Positions 47,828-59,882 are shown, numbered from the stretch's first letter. The stretch: 64,000 bases of DNA from Rhinopomastus cyanomelas (GCA_013400115.1 VXBP01001906.1:1-64000); one strand, 5' to 3'. The notes: generated by a model from the letters alone, not told the origin. Numbers and translations are program-made.

Positions 47828-49508
47828 TCCAGAATCCATCCACAGACAGATTCTAGAACTCAGAGTTACCAACAAAAGGCTTCATAGAGAACCATGCACA
47901 GACACAAACCTGATCACAAATACAAAGCTGTATGGGATTTTTAGTTAGTTAGTCCAGAAAGTAATTTCACTGCAGTTTAGGCTGGGGAAGAATGGCTCTA
48001 ATTGTGCTACAGGTAAGACTTCCCACGGTGCACTTCTAAACTTAAGAAATTAAGCTTCTGCAGGCTTTGCTAAGTCAACAAACTGAAAGATTTACTACAT
48101 GAGCAAAAGCACATGAAAAGGAAAAATGTTTTTTGTGATATCTTTTTTTCCAGTATTTTGCCTCAAGTACCACGTCTTAATAACATCAACTTAACAAAGA
48201 GTTAACACAGAGCAAAACTACACAGTCTTCCAGAATTCAGAGTACCTGAAGTTAGAATAATTCCATAAAATACTCAAGAGAAAGAGAAAATCATTGTGAA
48301 AATAGTCACTGCTAAAGTATGAGAACGACCTGTGTTCTGGCGATCAGGAAAGCACGGTAACAAAGGAAAAGTATCCCCTGAAGAACTTGTATTTCCTCTC
48401 CTAAGACTACTGAGACAGTAATTAAGGTGGAAAAAGTAAAACTACTTTTCCTCATCACACAGTCATTCACATGCCAGAAGAACAACACTTATTTTGGGCT
48501 TTTAAGAAGTTCCTAAGGCATTAAGGTGATCGATGAAATACAAAGTCAGAAAACAAACTCTAAAAAAAGAACAACATAAAACCTCCCTAACAGTTTTAGG
48601 ACCTTGCAGCATCCATCCTCAATACCTGAAATGGAGCAAAGAAGCATCAGAATTAAGATTTAGCCGTTTCACTGCAGTATTTTTCATACTGGAACATATT
48701 TCAGCATTACCAAACATACACCCTTAGAAAAGAGGCCTAACTAAATGACTTCTGTACCCAAATTTAGCACGTGGAAGTTTTACAGAAGATATGATGCTAT
48801 AAAGCAGCATATAGACAGGTTTACCACACAGGGATCTCTAGTAAAAAGGTCCTAAAGAGCCTGAAAACAGTAATGTGGGAACCAACACAGCTTCTTCATA
48901 ATAACAGAGCACCTGAAAAACACCCCAAGGAAAGCTATTTCTATATAGGCAGCAGAAAATTGAAAGAAAAATTGAAATACAAAAAGGAAATGAGAAGACT
49001 CTGGCTCTTTTTATCACATGTCCACAGTCTATCATAAGTCCTTTACTAATTTTAACTGGTGACGCAGAGAAGTGTCATTGTCCCATTGACTAATCCGCCT
49101 GGACCACCACATTGGCTTTAATTCTCTTATTCACTGTGGCACGTGATGTATTTGTTGGACTACTGCATTCCTCTCCTGCTCCCCCACCACTTTGTTTTAG
49201 TTAAGGTGTCCAGGACACAAAGCTTTCATTCAAACCAAAGAAGTTCTGGGGTTCATCATCTGTGGAAACGACGTTCCCGATACCTCATCTCACTAACACC
49301 GATATCAAAGTGAGCTGGAAATTTATGAAGAAAGATAACGTGACTTTTTACAGTGACGACCTCCAAAACTTGGTGACTCAAAATTAGACACGAACTTCTG
49401 AACAACTGATGCTGTGGCACCAATTGATTGGGTTAACTGAAGCAATTAAAAAAGGGCAAAAGCGTGGATGCAATCACTTCTCTTGTGCACTCTTTTCTTC
49501 CCTCTACT
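47828..49508. other. Unique non-coding sequence
   Basis: About 1.7 kb, AT-leaning; a TAGT tandem run at about 47942-47952. No gene or transposon recognised. Confidence 0.5.
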
Positions 49509-49671
49509 CATAGGATCATAGGATGTTAGGGGTTGGAAGGGACCCAAGAGATCATCGAGTCCAACCCCCCTGCCAGAGCAGGACAAAACTATCTAACACA
49601 GATCACAGAGGAATGCATCCAGGCGGGCCTTGAAAGTCCCCAGAGAAGGAGACTCCACGCCCCCCCTGAGT
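49509..49671 (-). mobile_element. CR1 3' end, minus strand
   Basis: CATAGGATCATAGGATGTTA, GGGGTTGGAAGGGACCCAAG, AGATCATCGAGTCCAACCCC, CTGCCAGAGCAGGAC, then CCCCAGAGAAGGAGACTCCA. Two tail octamers of the ATCCTATG type are present. This belongs to the TTAGGGGTTGGAAGGGAC subfamily, a relative of the young group. Confidence 0.93.
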
Positions 49672-52600
49672 GACATGACTTTCACTTCAACTGATGGATT
49701 AACAGCAGCCTGGAACAAGTATTTGTTAGCACGGAGAAAGGGTATGTGAAGGCAAACCAGCCACCATCAGTCTTCAAAATGTAGCCAACCCCAGTCACAC
49801 ACACAATCCTTGTTGATACCCCTGTACTTCAGAGTTAGAAGGATTCATCTCCTCTTGATAACATGATCAGACAAGGAAGTTCATCTCAAAGCTATACAAA
49901 GTAATCACATTTTAAGAAAACAGAGGCCTACTAATTTTTCCACAAGCTAAAAGAAGCCTTTGAAGCATCAACCCAAAATTAGACACGGTAGGCAAAAGTT
50001 TCATCCATAGCATCCTGGGCCCCTACACCATACCCAGCATATTACAAACAATACCCTAAAATCACACAGCCAGAGCAGCTGCTACACACGCACGAAGAAA
50101 CCTGGCAGCACTGGGTTCAAAAAACTCGGGGAAGAATGAAGAAAAGCTCTTACTCCTGAAATGAAATTTTACAAAGTAAATTCTTCACTTCTGTATTTCC
50201 TGCGGAATGAGCTCTTCAAAGGCCAGCCTCTTACTCTTTAGGTGACCTTTCTGCTGTGACATTTCACTGCCTGCCCCCAGGGCTGTCTTTTTAATATCTT
50301 GTTAAACGAGAAGGGAAACGTGCAGCGAGCCAAACGCTCCAAAATGGAGGTGCTTCTGCTTCAGTAAATACTTTGAGGATATAGAAACTGCAAGAAAAGA
50401 GTCTGTTACTTCCAAAGGCCAAAGATATTTATAGAGTCTATATTTATAGATCTCCTATCCGTGCGTCAGGAAACGTGCTCCTCCTGTACAGGAGAACTAG
50501 GCACGTGAGGGTTTCATTGACTGCTGCCCATGTTGTCAAAGAGAACGTAATTATTAATGGAGCTAATCTCACCATTTTAACATAAACCAACAGTGGCCAA
50601 TCCCTTCAAGTCTTTGAACACAGCCTGACATTTAATTAAGGATTCTAGAATGCAACACGAGAGGCTCCTCAATCAAGACTAAATTAGATGGTTGGCTGTG
50701 GGTATTTTTTAGCCTTGCTACGGCACAATATGCTGATCCCATCCACCTATAATCAGCTGAAATGCAACTTGCTCAGAAGATGTTTTCTTTCCTATTCTGC
50801 TGTTTCCTGCAGTGATGATTTGGATATGCCTTTTCTCCTCGAAATGATTCTCTTGGTTCCTCCCCCCTCTCTGTGGGACACAGCAAACTCGGAAACAAAT
50901 TTTGTTCAAACTTTTTGTGCTGCTTTTGCTGCAGAAGATGCCAAATTAACTTTATTCGGTTACACTGCATTTCTTGTGCATCTTGCCTTTTGAAAGAGAT
51001 CCTAGCTAAGACTAACAGGCAAGCAGAGTGCTGCTTACCGTTTAAAAGGCAATTTAAGGGGAAAACAACTACGTTTTGACATTGGAACACTACTCTAGTC
51101 AGAAAGTTTATTTAAAAATAAATCATCAGGAAAAACAGCAACGCAAAACCCCAAGGTCTTAAACATAAAGGATTTCTAACTCTCCACTTTTATCTCTTCC
51201 AGTCTGTTCAGTAGCAGCAAAGGCCTTGTGCGGTTCCTTCTGCTCACGCATGCTTGATGAAGAGCCCATGAACTTAAGAAGTACTTTTTTTAAAAGGTAA
51301 CTTAAAAAACAATTAATTACCACAAATCACTGGGACAGTCAGGGAAGAGACACAGGAAAGGAACAGGAGAGAATTTACCACCCTATGTGCTTACAGAGCG
51401 GGTACTTTGAGACAGCAGGGCAGTAACTTTCTCCATTTTCTCCAACTGATGCTACTCTGTTGAAGGAGAACTTCAGGAGGACCAGGCTGATGAGGCAAAC
51501 CATAATATAACAGCCCTAACACTTCTGCAGTTCCCCAGCAAAGCTTATCTGGCACTGCGGCTCCTCTAATGCAAGACACGTCTGCCTAGAAGCGATGTGG
51601 TGGATCGGATGATTCCAAACCAGTATGCTTATCATCTCCACAAAATCCCTACTGCTCTTGCAATTGCCACAGAGATGGCTGAAGTGAGGCATCTCTGATA
51701 GAAAAAGCTCCTCTTCCTTATGCTCCCACGCCCTTGGCGGTAAAGTTTTAAGCTTTAGCTCTCAACCTTTTGACCAGACTGTAAAATAAACTTGTAAAGG
51801 ATTAGTTCAATCTCCTCCACATCAGCAATGGAGTAAGAGCTGGGTGAATGCAACCTCCACAGGAGCTGCCCAGGACAGCTTGCCCAATAACCGAGCAGCG
51901 ATGCAGTGGTTGCCACTGAGAAGGTAACTTGTTAATTTACTCAGTCATTGGTATCATTCTATTACTTAACACTTCCCAATTTGTGACTGCAGCTGAGAAT
52001 TGTTTATTGAAAGATGATAACATCCACTCTAGACTATTCCCTTGAGCAATGTGTTCGTCCTATATAGCCTAACAGCTTCATGTTAACATTGTCACTGAGC
52101 CTATATATCCTTCTGAAAATAAAACCCTCCGCTTTTACGTCACATCTCTTGGTATTTATGCAATTCTACTCATAGCTTTCAATAGTATGAACTTGAGCTA
52201 CAGATTTTAAGGGTTTCAGTGTATGACCTGACACACAACGAATAGAGCTGGCGTTTGTTTGCTGTTATATTTATTTTGGAGAAATACCACGCCCAAGTCA
52301 CTGATGGGCTAGCAAGCAAAAACAGGCCACTTGGTTCCAACCTGTAACGTTCTGTGATACTCAGCAGAACACACTAAGGAGATGTTGGCTTGCATTAAGA
52401 AATCATCTAATGTAAATTAAACTAAACAGCTTTTGAGGACTTACGCAGTTTGGGTTTCTAGCAAAACAAGTCTGTGACAGAATTGCTGTTCTACCAGATT
52501 TTCCTGTATTCTATTCATATGTATTTTTTTATAGGAGTATTGCCTGGCACATACAATGTGACTTATATGAACTACAGGCCTGGGTTTACAGATCTGCATC

Positions 52601-54020
52601 TTTATTTTGTCCTGGCTGATGGACACAAGTGCACTGCTCCAGAGTCCTGGTCCCCCAAAACCCAAACCAGGGTCCTATTAGAGTGCCCCGTGGCTTCCTC
52701 TCATTTTGCGGACTGATTACTGATAAATTCAAAATACAACCTTATGACAAATGTTAGATTTTAAATTGTTAGTAGTCAGGAAGTATTTTCAAAGGTGACA
52801 TGCAAAGTCCCATTTAAAGCATAAGTGTACGTACAGATGGTCAGAGCAGAGCTGGGCATTTGGAGACTTAGCTGTGATGATGTGCTGACTTCAGTCTTCA
52901 CCAGCTTAAAATCACTGTCATGCAATGAAAACACTGAGATGTTTCCATGCAGCTCTGTGTGAACCACCATAGAAACTATTATCAGATATGACCCCTCACC
53001 ACCATCTCAGCAGATGTGAAGATGAAACCACCCAAGATAGGGATTGTAGTGATTTCTTTGCTGTGTGGATTGGACAGTCCTGCCCATGTCCTAAACCTCT
53101 GATGTCAGCCTCCCTTTACCTGCACCTCTCTCCTAGGTCTGGGTTTGTTTAAAATGAAAGCAGCAACAATGATAATAAAACCAAGGTTTTCTTGTTCTTG
53201 GCTTCCAAGGAAGAAAGAAGCACAAAGTGCACTTCCCTTATAATTCTGTGGGACCACCAGGAATCAGTCACAGCTTGTGTAGAGTGCCCACCTTCACAGT
53301 CCGTACCTTTAAAGCTCCATCTGGACAGTTTATTTTCTCTTCATTTTTAGTGCAGTATAAAGCCCTGTACAAAGCAATCCCCACAATGGGGACCACAAGG
53401 AAGCAACACAAGTGGCCCGCAGACAACTGGAGTTATTGTTTAGACTACAAAGAAAGGACAGAAATGGAAAACCATAAAAGTGATCCATGAGACGCAGTCT
53501 CTAAAGGCAATGTACTCCTGCAGGAAACCAGGCCTCTCCCCATACGGTGTCCTTCAATATGTGCAATACCTCTCTGAGAAAAAGAAAACCTCAAATGATT
53601 CTTTTTGGGTCCAGCTGCATGTCATGTCTCTTCATCATAACAACGTTGGAAGCACAACAGAGCCTACTGAGTTTTCAAAAGCATCAGTTTTTCTTTGGTT
53701 ATCCTCCCCATCAAGCATGCATGACTGCCACACAAATACACCTCAGCAGGTCTTGAGGCTGAGAACGTGAAACCAGTGCTTTTAGAAAGCTTGCTCCAAC
53801 ATATTCTTGATCTCTTCTCTCCCCAAAGGATCAATACTCTGCCATAAATAGGAGACCTGGTGTGTTCAATTTGTGTAATGATGGGGTTTTAGTAGTGGGG
53901 AAGGGGCTACAAGAGCAAGCTACTCTAAGAAGTTTCTCCAGCTACAAGTCAGACTTGCCACTAGCTGAGGCTAAACCAAGCAGGGATGGTGGAAGCACCT
54001 CAGAGATAACTTCACAGCAT
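49672..54020. other. Unique non-coding sequence
   Basis: About 4.3 kb with no recognised transposon. At 50260-50680 lie ATATTTATAG twice with a 15-bp period (50425-50434, 50440-50449), TAATTA at 50548-50553 and a TTAATTAAGG at about 50634. Nothing resembles an exon or known protein. Confidence 0.5.
50425..50449 (+). repeat. Paired ATATTTATAG motifs, 15-bp period
   Basis: Two identical 10-mers separated by AGTCT. Each resembles a MEF2-type A/T core, without being a perfect consensus. The near-helical spacing may be coincidental. Confidence 0.5.
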
Positions 54021-54153
54021 CACATCACAGCATGACAGAGCACTAGGGACTGGAAGGGACCTTGAAAGATCACCTGGTCCAGGCCCCCTGCCACAGCAGG
54101 ACCACTGTGTTGCACAGGAACATGTCCAGGTGGGTTTTAAACGTCTGCAGAGA
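54021..54153 (-). mobile_element. CR1 3' end, minus strand
   Basis: ACTAGGGACTGGAAGGGACC, TTGAAAGATCACCTGGTCCA, CCCCTGCCACAGCAGGACCA, GCACAGGAACATGTCCAGGT, TTTTAAACGTCTGCAGAGAC. The decayed tail is CATCACATCACAGCATGACA. It ends exactly where LTR-like sequence begins. Confidence 0.92.
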
Positions 54154-54600
54154 CTTCTTTAAGTGGGGGGAAACCTGCAGTGGAGAGAGGAGTGGGATAT
54201 GAATGAAACAAATAAATGGACACCAAGATCAGTGAGGAAGGAGAGGAGGTGCACCAGAGCAGAGATTCCCCTGCAGGAAGGTCTTGTGTTGGAGATGTTT
54301 GCTGGGCTCTGTCTCTAATGGGAGAGACCCCACATTGGAGCAAGTGAGGAGTGCAAGTCCTTCTCCATGTGAGAAGGAAGGAGCTGCAGAACTAACCTCA
54401 ACACCCAATTCCCTCATGCTGTTGAGGGGGAGGAGCTAGAGAAATCAGAAGCAGAGCTGGGCTCGAGAAGAATGGAGGGGTGGGGTGAAGATGTTTTTCA
54501 AGTTGTGTTTGTATTTCTCATTATCTTACTCTGGTAAATTAGTATTATTATTGTTGTTCAAATTAAATCAATGGGGTTTTCCCAATCCATGTCTCAACCA
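54154..54600 (+). mobile_element. Partial LTR-type repeat, middle section
   Basis: Same avian LTR-type family as 47389-47827, but this copy carries the middle: TTTAAGTGGGGGGAAACCTG, GGACACCAAGATCAGTGAGG, GAGCAGAGATTCCCCTGCAG, repeated AGACCCCACATTGGAGCAAG-type phrases, GGGGAGGAGCTAGAGAAATC, AATGGAGGGGTGGGGTGAAG, TTTCTCATTATCTTACTCTG, then CCCAATCCATGTCT. The 5' promoter-side part and the 3' CA end are both missing. Noncoding; the 62-68-codon frames through it are incidental. Confidence 0.75.
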
Positions 54601-54982
54601 ATCATACCAGAGTGGGGTAGGAGTGAATGAGGAGCTACGTGGTGCTAGGTTGCTGCCAATTCCATGACACCTGACATAAAGAAAGAAAAATTCTTCAATG
54701 TTTATATCATTTGTGAACTTCAACCAACCATGCAGGCAAAATACGCTCCCATGACTTACTCTACAAATTGTGCTTTCTTTACCCCAAAATGAATGAAAAT
54801 ATGTTACCCCACTGATGAAAATATGATCATTTAATGGAGAAAAAGAAATATCATTCTTTCTGCTCGGTGATACACCAAAACTTGATTAAATTAATGAAGT
54901 TATGCGCAGACAATCAGAATTAACAGCTTAAGAGGTAAATGAGGAAGATTTCTTCAGACCTCATAAACATCTGATGTTTATG
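54601..54982. other. Unique AT-rich non-coding sequence
   Basis: About 380 bp, AT-rich, between the LTR fragment and a CR1 RT fragment; nothing recognised. Confidence 0.5.
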
Positions 54983-55174
54983 TCTGGACAGGCTGGAGCG
55001 ATGGGCTGAGCTCAACTGTATGAGGTTTAACAAGGCCAAGTGCTGGGTCATGCACTTGGGTCACAACAACCCTCAGCAACGCTACAGGCTTGGAGAAGAG
55101 TGGCTGGAGAGCTGCCTGGTGGAGAAGGACCTGGGGGTGTTGATCGACAGCCGGCTGAACATGAGCCAGCAGTG
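54983..55174 (+). mobile_element. CR1 ORF2 fragment cut off by an N, plus strand
   Basis: A 190-bp internal CR1 piece with no 3' UTR. It is truncated on the left at CTGGACAGGCTGGAGCGATG and ends at the N at 55175. The bases after the N are not CR1, so the rest of the element is missing from the assembly. Confidence 0.92.
54983..55174 (+). pseudogene. CR1 RT C-terminal remnant, in frame
   Basis: One uninterrupted frame encodes an LDRLERWAELNCMRFNKAK block, then an MHLGHNNPQQRYRLGEEWL block and EKDLGVLIDSRLNMSQQ. These are the residues that follow the RT catalytic core in CR1 ORF2. The absence of stops and the close match suggest a young copy. It is far too short to be functional. Confidence 0.9.
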
Positions 55175-55175
55175 N
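55175..55175. other. Single-N assembly gap at a CR1 edge
   Basis: CR1 coding sequence ends at AGTG and unrelated sequence begins at TTAGG, so the missing CR1 3' half probably lies here. Confidence 0.75.
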
Positions 55176-55340
55176 TTAGGTAGTGTCTTTCTCCTCATAC
55201 AGTCACAGCCACAGCAATTTATTTTGCCTGACTTTACTACACTTTGCTGCTATCAGTTGTACATTGCTTTCCTTTCAGACATGCTCTCAAACCCCTTAGA
55301 GCCAACCATTACAGTTACATGCTAGCAAAACCAGACAAGC

Positions 55341-55440
55341 ATCACAGAATCATAGAATCATAGAATCATAGAATCATTACGGATCGGAAGGGACCTCGAA
55401 AGATCATCTAGTCCAATCCGCCTGCAACAGCAGGATCACC
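55341..55440 (-). mobile_element. Young CR1 3' end running into an N gap, minus strand
   Basis: Four near-perfect tail octamers (AATCATAG) precede ATTACGGATCGGAAGGGACC, TCGAAAGATCATCTAGTCCA, and CAACAGCAGGATCACC, where the N run starts. Right of the Ns the sequence is not CR1. The element's remaining length is therefore hidden in the gap and may exceed the 91 Ns. Confidence 0.94.
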
Positions 55441-55531
55441 NNNNNNNNNNNNNNNNNNNNNNNNNNNNNNNNNNNNNNNNNNNNNNNNNNNNNNNNNNNN
55501 NNNNNNNNNNNNNNNNNNNNNNNNNNNNNNN
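55441..55531. other. Assembly gap of 91 Ns
   Basis: A run of Ns. The left side is inside a young CR1 and the right side is unique sequence, so the gap spans the rest of that repeat. Confidence 1.
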
Positions 55532-55906
55532 CAGAAGCCTGTGTTCATCTTACACAGGCCATAACAAGCCAAATTCACCCTCCACGAGACAGTATCAAAT
55601 CATCGCAGAGACAGAGGTTTATCAAGAGTACGGGATGTCGCAGGAGGATTTTAATTAACCCCCTGGAAAAAAGCATTCTCCAGTGGTTAAAGAGAAGTGG
55701 AAATATAATAGAAATGAGACACTGGAGATGGATTATACTGGCTTTTTATGAAATTCATTCATATTTCACTTTCTTCTTGCATTAAAACTAAACAGACTTG
55801 CAAATCTTTACTGTGACAGCTGGCTCTGTTCACAGCAGTAGTCACAGAGATGTCTCACCCAAATGCTCATGCCAGGCCACGAACACATAGAGATAAGAGC
55901 AGATTA
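55532..55906. other. Unique non-coding sequence
   Basis: About 375 bp; no recognised feature. Confidence 0.5.
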
Positions 55907-56057
55907 CTGTGGATGTTTCCTCCCTGGAAGTGCTCAAGGCCAGGTTGGATGGGGCTCTGGGCAACCTGGGCTGGTGGAAGGTGTCTCTACCCATAGCATT
56001 GGTTCTAGATGATCTCTGAGGTCCCTTTCAACCTAAGTCATTGCATGACTTTGTGAT
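55907..56057 (+). mobile_element. CR1 3' end, plus strand
   Basis: TCCCTGGAAGTGCTCAAGGC, CAGGTTGGATGGGGCTCTGG, GGTTCTAGATGATCTCTGAG, GTCCCTTTCAACCTAAGTCA, then a decayed tail TTGCATGACTTTGTGATT. GGGGCTCTGGGC subfamily. Confidence 0.93.
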
Positions 56058-59000
56058 TATGCTCATGTTTGTCATGTTTGTTCATGCTCCCCTTCTTATT
56101 GCCAACAGCTGGAGGCTCTTTTGTGGTGTTCAGGTTATAGGCTCACTACACGTCCTGTGTTACACACACATGCTGCATCTACTGCAATGTGAGTGGGAGC
56201 TCTACAGTAACCAGAACACAAGCGTTCAGAAGACAGCACCGAGCTGTACCCCATCATTACTGGACTACTGAGGATACAAAACATCCACTTTGTGCAATGA
56301 GGCACCGAGTTGCCAAAAGCATATACAAGTCTACGCTGGGTAGATCCTCCTCCACTATGTATTTTAACAACGTTATGACACAGACAGCAGACTGTACAAA
56401 GGGAGAAACAAGTATTTACCTAACTTCAGGAAGGAAACACATTCACAGAGCTAGAGGTACAATTTGTTTTCTCACCTGGCTGAATGGATAAACGACTTCA
56501 GTTTGCAGACCTGTGCACACCATTGCCTTTATTTACGCTAACAAGTTGTACTAAGATTCAATTCAAACTTCTATTAAAATGCAACCAATCATGACATCAA
56601 AACACCGCTGTCTGAATTTCATACAGATTCCTAAAGGAACAGATAAAGGCTAAACAGCAGTCTGTCAGAATCAGTTCACAAGTTTATCTCATAAGGACTT
56701 CACCCCTTGAAAAGGGCGGCTTAGCATGACAAGGAAGCAGAGGAAGAGAAACAGCTTGGTGCAAGAGGCCACGCAAATTGACCGGGACCTTCTCAAGAGT
56801 CAGAAAAGCAGGGTTGGTCTTGTTTCCTCCACTGACTAAGCAACGATCACAAACCACTGGTGCAGCAGGGATTCACAAGAGGAGCCCGTCCAGGTCAGAC
56901 AGTACCCCTGCAGAAGTGCAGAATGAGCAGCAAAGTCTGCCACAGTTCCCTACATCACACATGTTATCATACCTCCACCTTCCGAGGTTCTTACCTCTTA
57001 AAGGACAACGAAAAAGTAACCACAGACCTTCTGGACAGCCAGGAAGTCAATTTCTTCTCCAAGGAGAATCTATATACTTCAGCTATTATCTATCATATTA
57101 GAGACCATCACACAGTTACCACCACCTAGCCACAAATCCAGCTGCTCTTTACAAATCATGCTTATGGCTACTGGTTCTTGAAGAAGGTCCAAGAACCTTT
57201 ACCACAAGACACTGGAGAAGAAATATAGTGCTATCAGGGAAGAAAGGCAGTCTCTCTTCCCAGCCTCTCAGAATAGTGTTGCACTAAATTTAAAGAGAAG
57301 GAGGTCAATGGCTTTAGCTGCACAGAGCAATTACTACACAATTCCAAAATGAAACAGAATTCTGATTAACAAGGAAAGGAAGTCAGGGCTAAAACTGCTG
57401 CCCTAATGCCAGCCTCTGAAGGATGGTAACGTAGACCTAGTCTCGGAGCACGCCAAGGCACGGATCACCTTGCACAAAGTCCATCATTTGGAAATGTGCA
57501 CCCATCAAACCTCCAGCACTGTGGAGCAGAACATACAATTTCCCTCAAAGTTCCCTTTGAGACCTACCTTCCTATAAGCAGGAAAGATGAGAAATATCAC
57601 CAGCTCTCCACAACTTGCTGTATAAAAGGGACTGTTCTGAGACTCGTTAGCTATAACGTCAGCGTCTTCCAGTACAGCGTCTTGTGGCCTGCTGACCAAA
57701 TAATGTCCACAGAAGGGTTGCAACTAGTAGGCCCTGGAGATGGAGAGGCTGGAGAACTTCACAAGACAAACTGCCTTTTGCAACTGGTGAGTAAAGGCAG
57801 GACCACACATCTGAAAATTGGACCCAAAGGCGGAATGAATGGACTAGGAGAAAGCTGCTACGAGAAGGGCCCACCACAACAGACAACCATCGTATGAACA
57901 ATTTATGCTTAAACTGAAAGAGTCTCTGAAGCTGATGTAACCCAGGGAAAACAGAAGAACCCGAGTGCTGAAGCTCCCTGGGAAACACATCAACTTTGAT
58001 ATATCAGTACCATCTTATTCTGCTAGAGGTGTGAAAGCCTCAGGTACATTAAAGCTCTCAAAGTGCCCTCTGTATCATCCTTGAACATCATTCAAGGTAC
58101 AGACTGCCTGGATCATGATGAAAGGAGAGAGGCAGCATAATCAATGCCAAATGAGCTCTTGGATGGGTAGACTTGCTCTGTAAACCTAAATCCTGCTGCT
58201 CCTTTGTTCTGTCAGGAGGCCTGGAATGAGAGGGGAAGGAGTCATTTAGCTTGGACATCTTCCAGTGAGTCAGAAGATATTCTGGAGCCAGACCTATACC
58301 CCTGCGCAGCTCAACCGTGCTAACACACAGGCATGTCCGACTCTTTCTCTCCACCTGGTTGGCTGTGATGTGAAAAACCCAAGTCACCTGCTAGAGCTGA
58401 AAGCAAACACAGTCTGGCAGGGGCCACGTTGTCCATGGGGAAATTGAAGTCTGGTAGAAAGAAAACCAAGAGAACCTGTGACTTACCTGCAGCCTTGGAA
58501 GCAGCAGCACACAGGAGCCCTTTGGCCGACACCATAAAAATAAACAAGAACAGGAAGGTCATCGCCTACCTTTTGTTTCCTCAGCTGGACACCTTTCCAC
58601 CGCAGGCACGGGTATCAAAGATTAGTTTGTCCCACTACTGAAAGCGTCTACGTCTTCCACAGCCTGCCCGCAGAGCGGCAAGCAGACCACGGCCGAGCTG
58701 CAGGCGCAGGCTCCTGATGTTACGGATTATTAGGTTTCCTCCTGTTTGTTTTCCATCTCAGCGCTCGGTAACGCTACCAATTAAGGGCTAAATTTATAAT
58801 GGGTGCATTTTTGTAAAAGAAATTTACTCAATGCTTCTCACTCGTAATGTGATTATTTTTTTCTTACGGTATCCTAAAGTGTTTTACAAAATTAAAAATG
58901 GCTGCTAGCTCCAAGACAGGAATGAAATATTGAGCCCTATTCTGAGCAGCATGGCACCAGCCACCGTCACAGCCAAACCTGTGCACTTAGTATGTCAAGG

Positions 59001-59419
59001 CTAATTGTGGTAGCCCTCCCAATGCTCCCAAATAAAAAATTAACACCTGAATTTAGGACAATGAGGTAATCAGAATATGAATTGATTTAAAAAAATTGGT
59101 TTTATGTCAAAGTGGGGGGTGCGTTACTACTCTGATATGCATTTAAGTGCAGCAAGGAAACTTCAAAACAGTCTCTGTGCAGTCCTGTGTACGAAATGTG
59201 TTCCACTGTGAGTAGTTAGTTACGGATTTAATTTTCACCATCTCTTTACTTGTTTTTGTAGAGTACCAAATGGTCTATTCTCCCTCTCAAAATGGCTTGT
59301 GACATCTGAGCAGACCAACCGGTTACGTCAGGCATTCAAAGTTCTTTTTAAATGTGCTGTTTTGATGTGCAGAGAAGGGAGTCACCTTTGCAAAAGGCCA
59401 GTCACCACTTGAGACAGCA
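56058..59419. other. Unique non-coding sequence
   Basis: About 3.4 kb without recognised transposons. A 133-codon plus frame (57496-57897) and frames of 99-109 codons elsewhere show no family resemblance. A CTGGTGAGTAAAGG donor-like site at about 57784-57797 falls inside the 133-codon frame, but no matching acceptor-bounded exon could be defined. A short CpG-richer patch lies at about 58640-58720. Confidence 0.45.
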
Positions 59420-59882
59420 ATCACAGAAACATTAGGGATTGGAAGGGACCTCGAAAGATCATCTAGTCCGATCCCCCTGACACAGCAGGATTGCCTAGAC
59501 CAAGTTACACAGGAACACATCCAAGTGGGTCTCCAAAGAAGGAGACTTCACAATCTCCCTGGGCAGCCTGTTCCAGTGCTCTGTCACCCTCACTGTGAAG
59601 AAGTTCCTTCTCAGACTGATGTGGAACCTCCTATGCTCCAGCTCACACCCATTGCCCCTCATCCTATCACTAGATAACATTGAGAAGAGCCTGGCTCCAC
59701 CCTTCTGACACCCACCCTTCCAAATATTTACAGACATTAATGAGGTCACTCCTCAGTCTCCTCTTCTCCAAGCTGAAGAGACCCAGCTCCCTCAGCCTCT
59801 CCTCGTAAGGGAGGTGCTCCACCTCCTTCATCATCCTCGTTGCCCTACGCTGGACCCTCTCCAGCAGCTCACCAATCTTCAA
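59420..59882 (-). mobile_element. Young CR1, 3' UTR and ORF2 end, minus strand
   Basis: ATTAGGGATTGGAAGGGACC, TCGAAAGATCATCTAGTCCG, GAAGGAGACTTCACAATCTC, GCCTGTTCCAGTGCTCTGTC, ACTGTGAAGAAGTTCCTTCT, then CTTCTCCAAGCTGAAGAGAC and TGGACCCTCTCCAGCAGCTC. On the minus strand the right end encodes an ERVQRRATRMMKEVEHLPYEE block and an RLRELGLFSLEKRRL block, the ORF2 C-terminus, in an open frame. Only one tail octamer remains. Confidence 0.95.

Noticed and set aside
53692..53703. TCTTTGGTTATC, the start of a miR-9-like mature sequence
   Set aside because: Only the first 12 bases match; the following bases differ and no hairpin partner strand is present nearby.
47389..54600. A retroviral provirus bounded by two LTRs
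   Set aside because: The 6.3 kb between the two LTR-type pieces contains CR1 and unique sequence with no gag, pol or env-like frames, and the two pieces cover different parts of the LTR.
54485..54667. Small hydrophobic open frame in the LTR fragment
   Set aside because: It overlaps noncoding LTR-type repeat sequence and has no retroviral protein resemblance.
57496..57897. 133-codon frame with a GTGAGT donor-like site inside
   Set aside because: No matching acceptor-bounded exon, domain or family resemblance; a lone donor match is common by chance.
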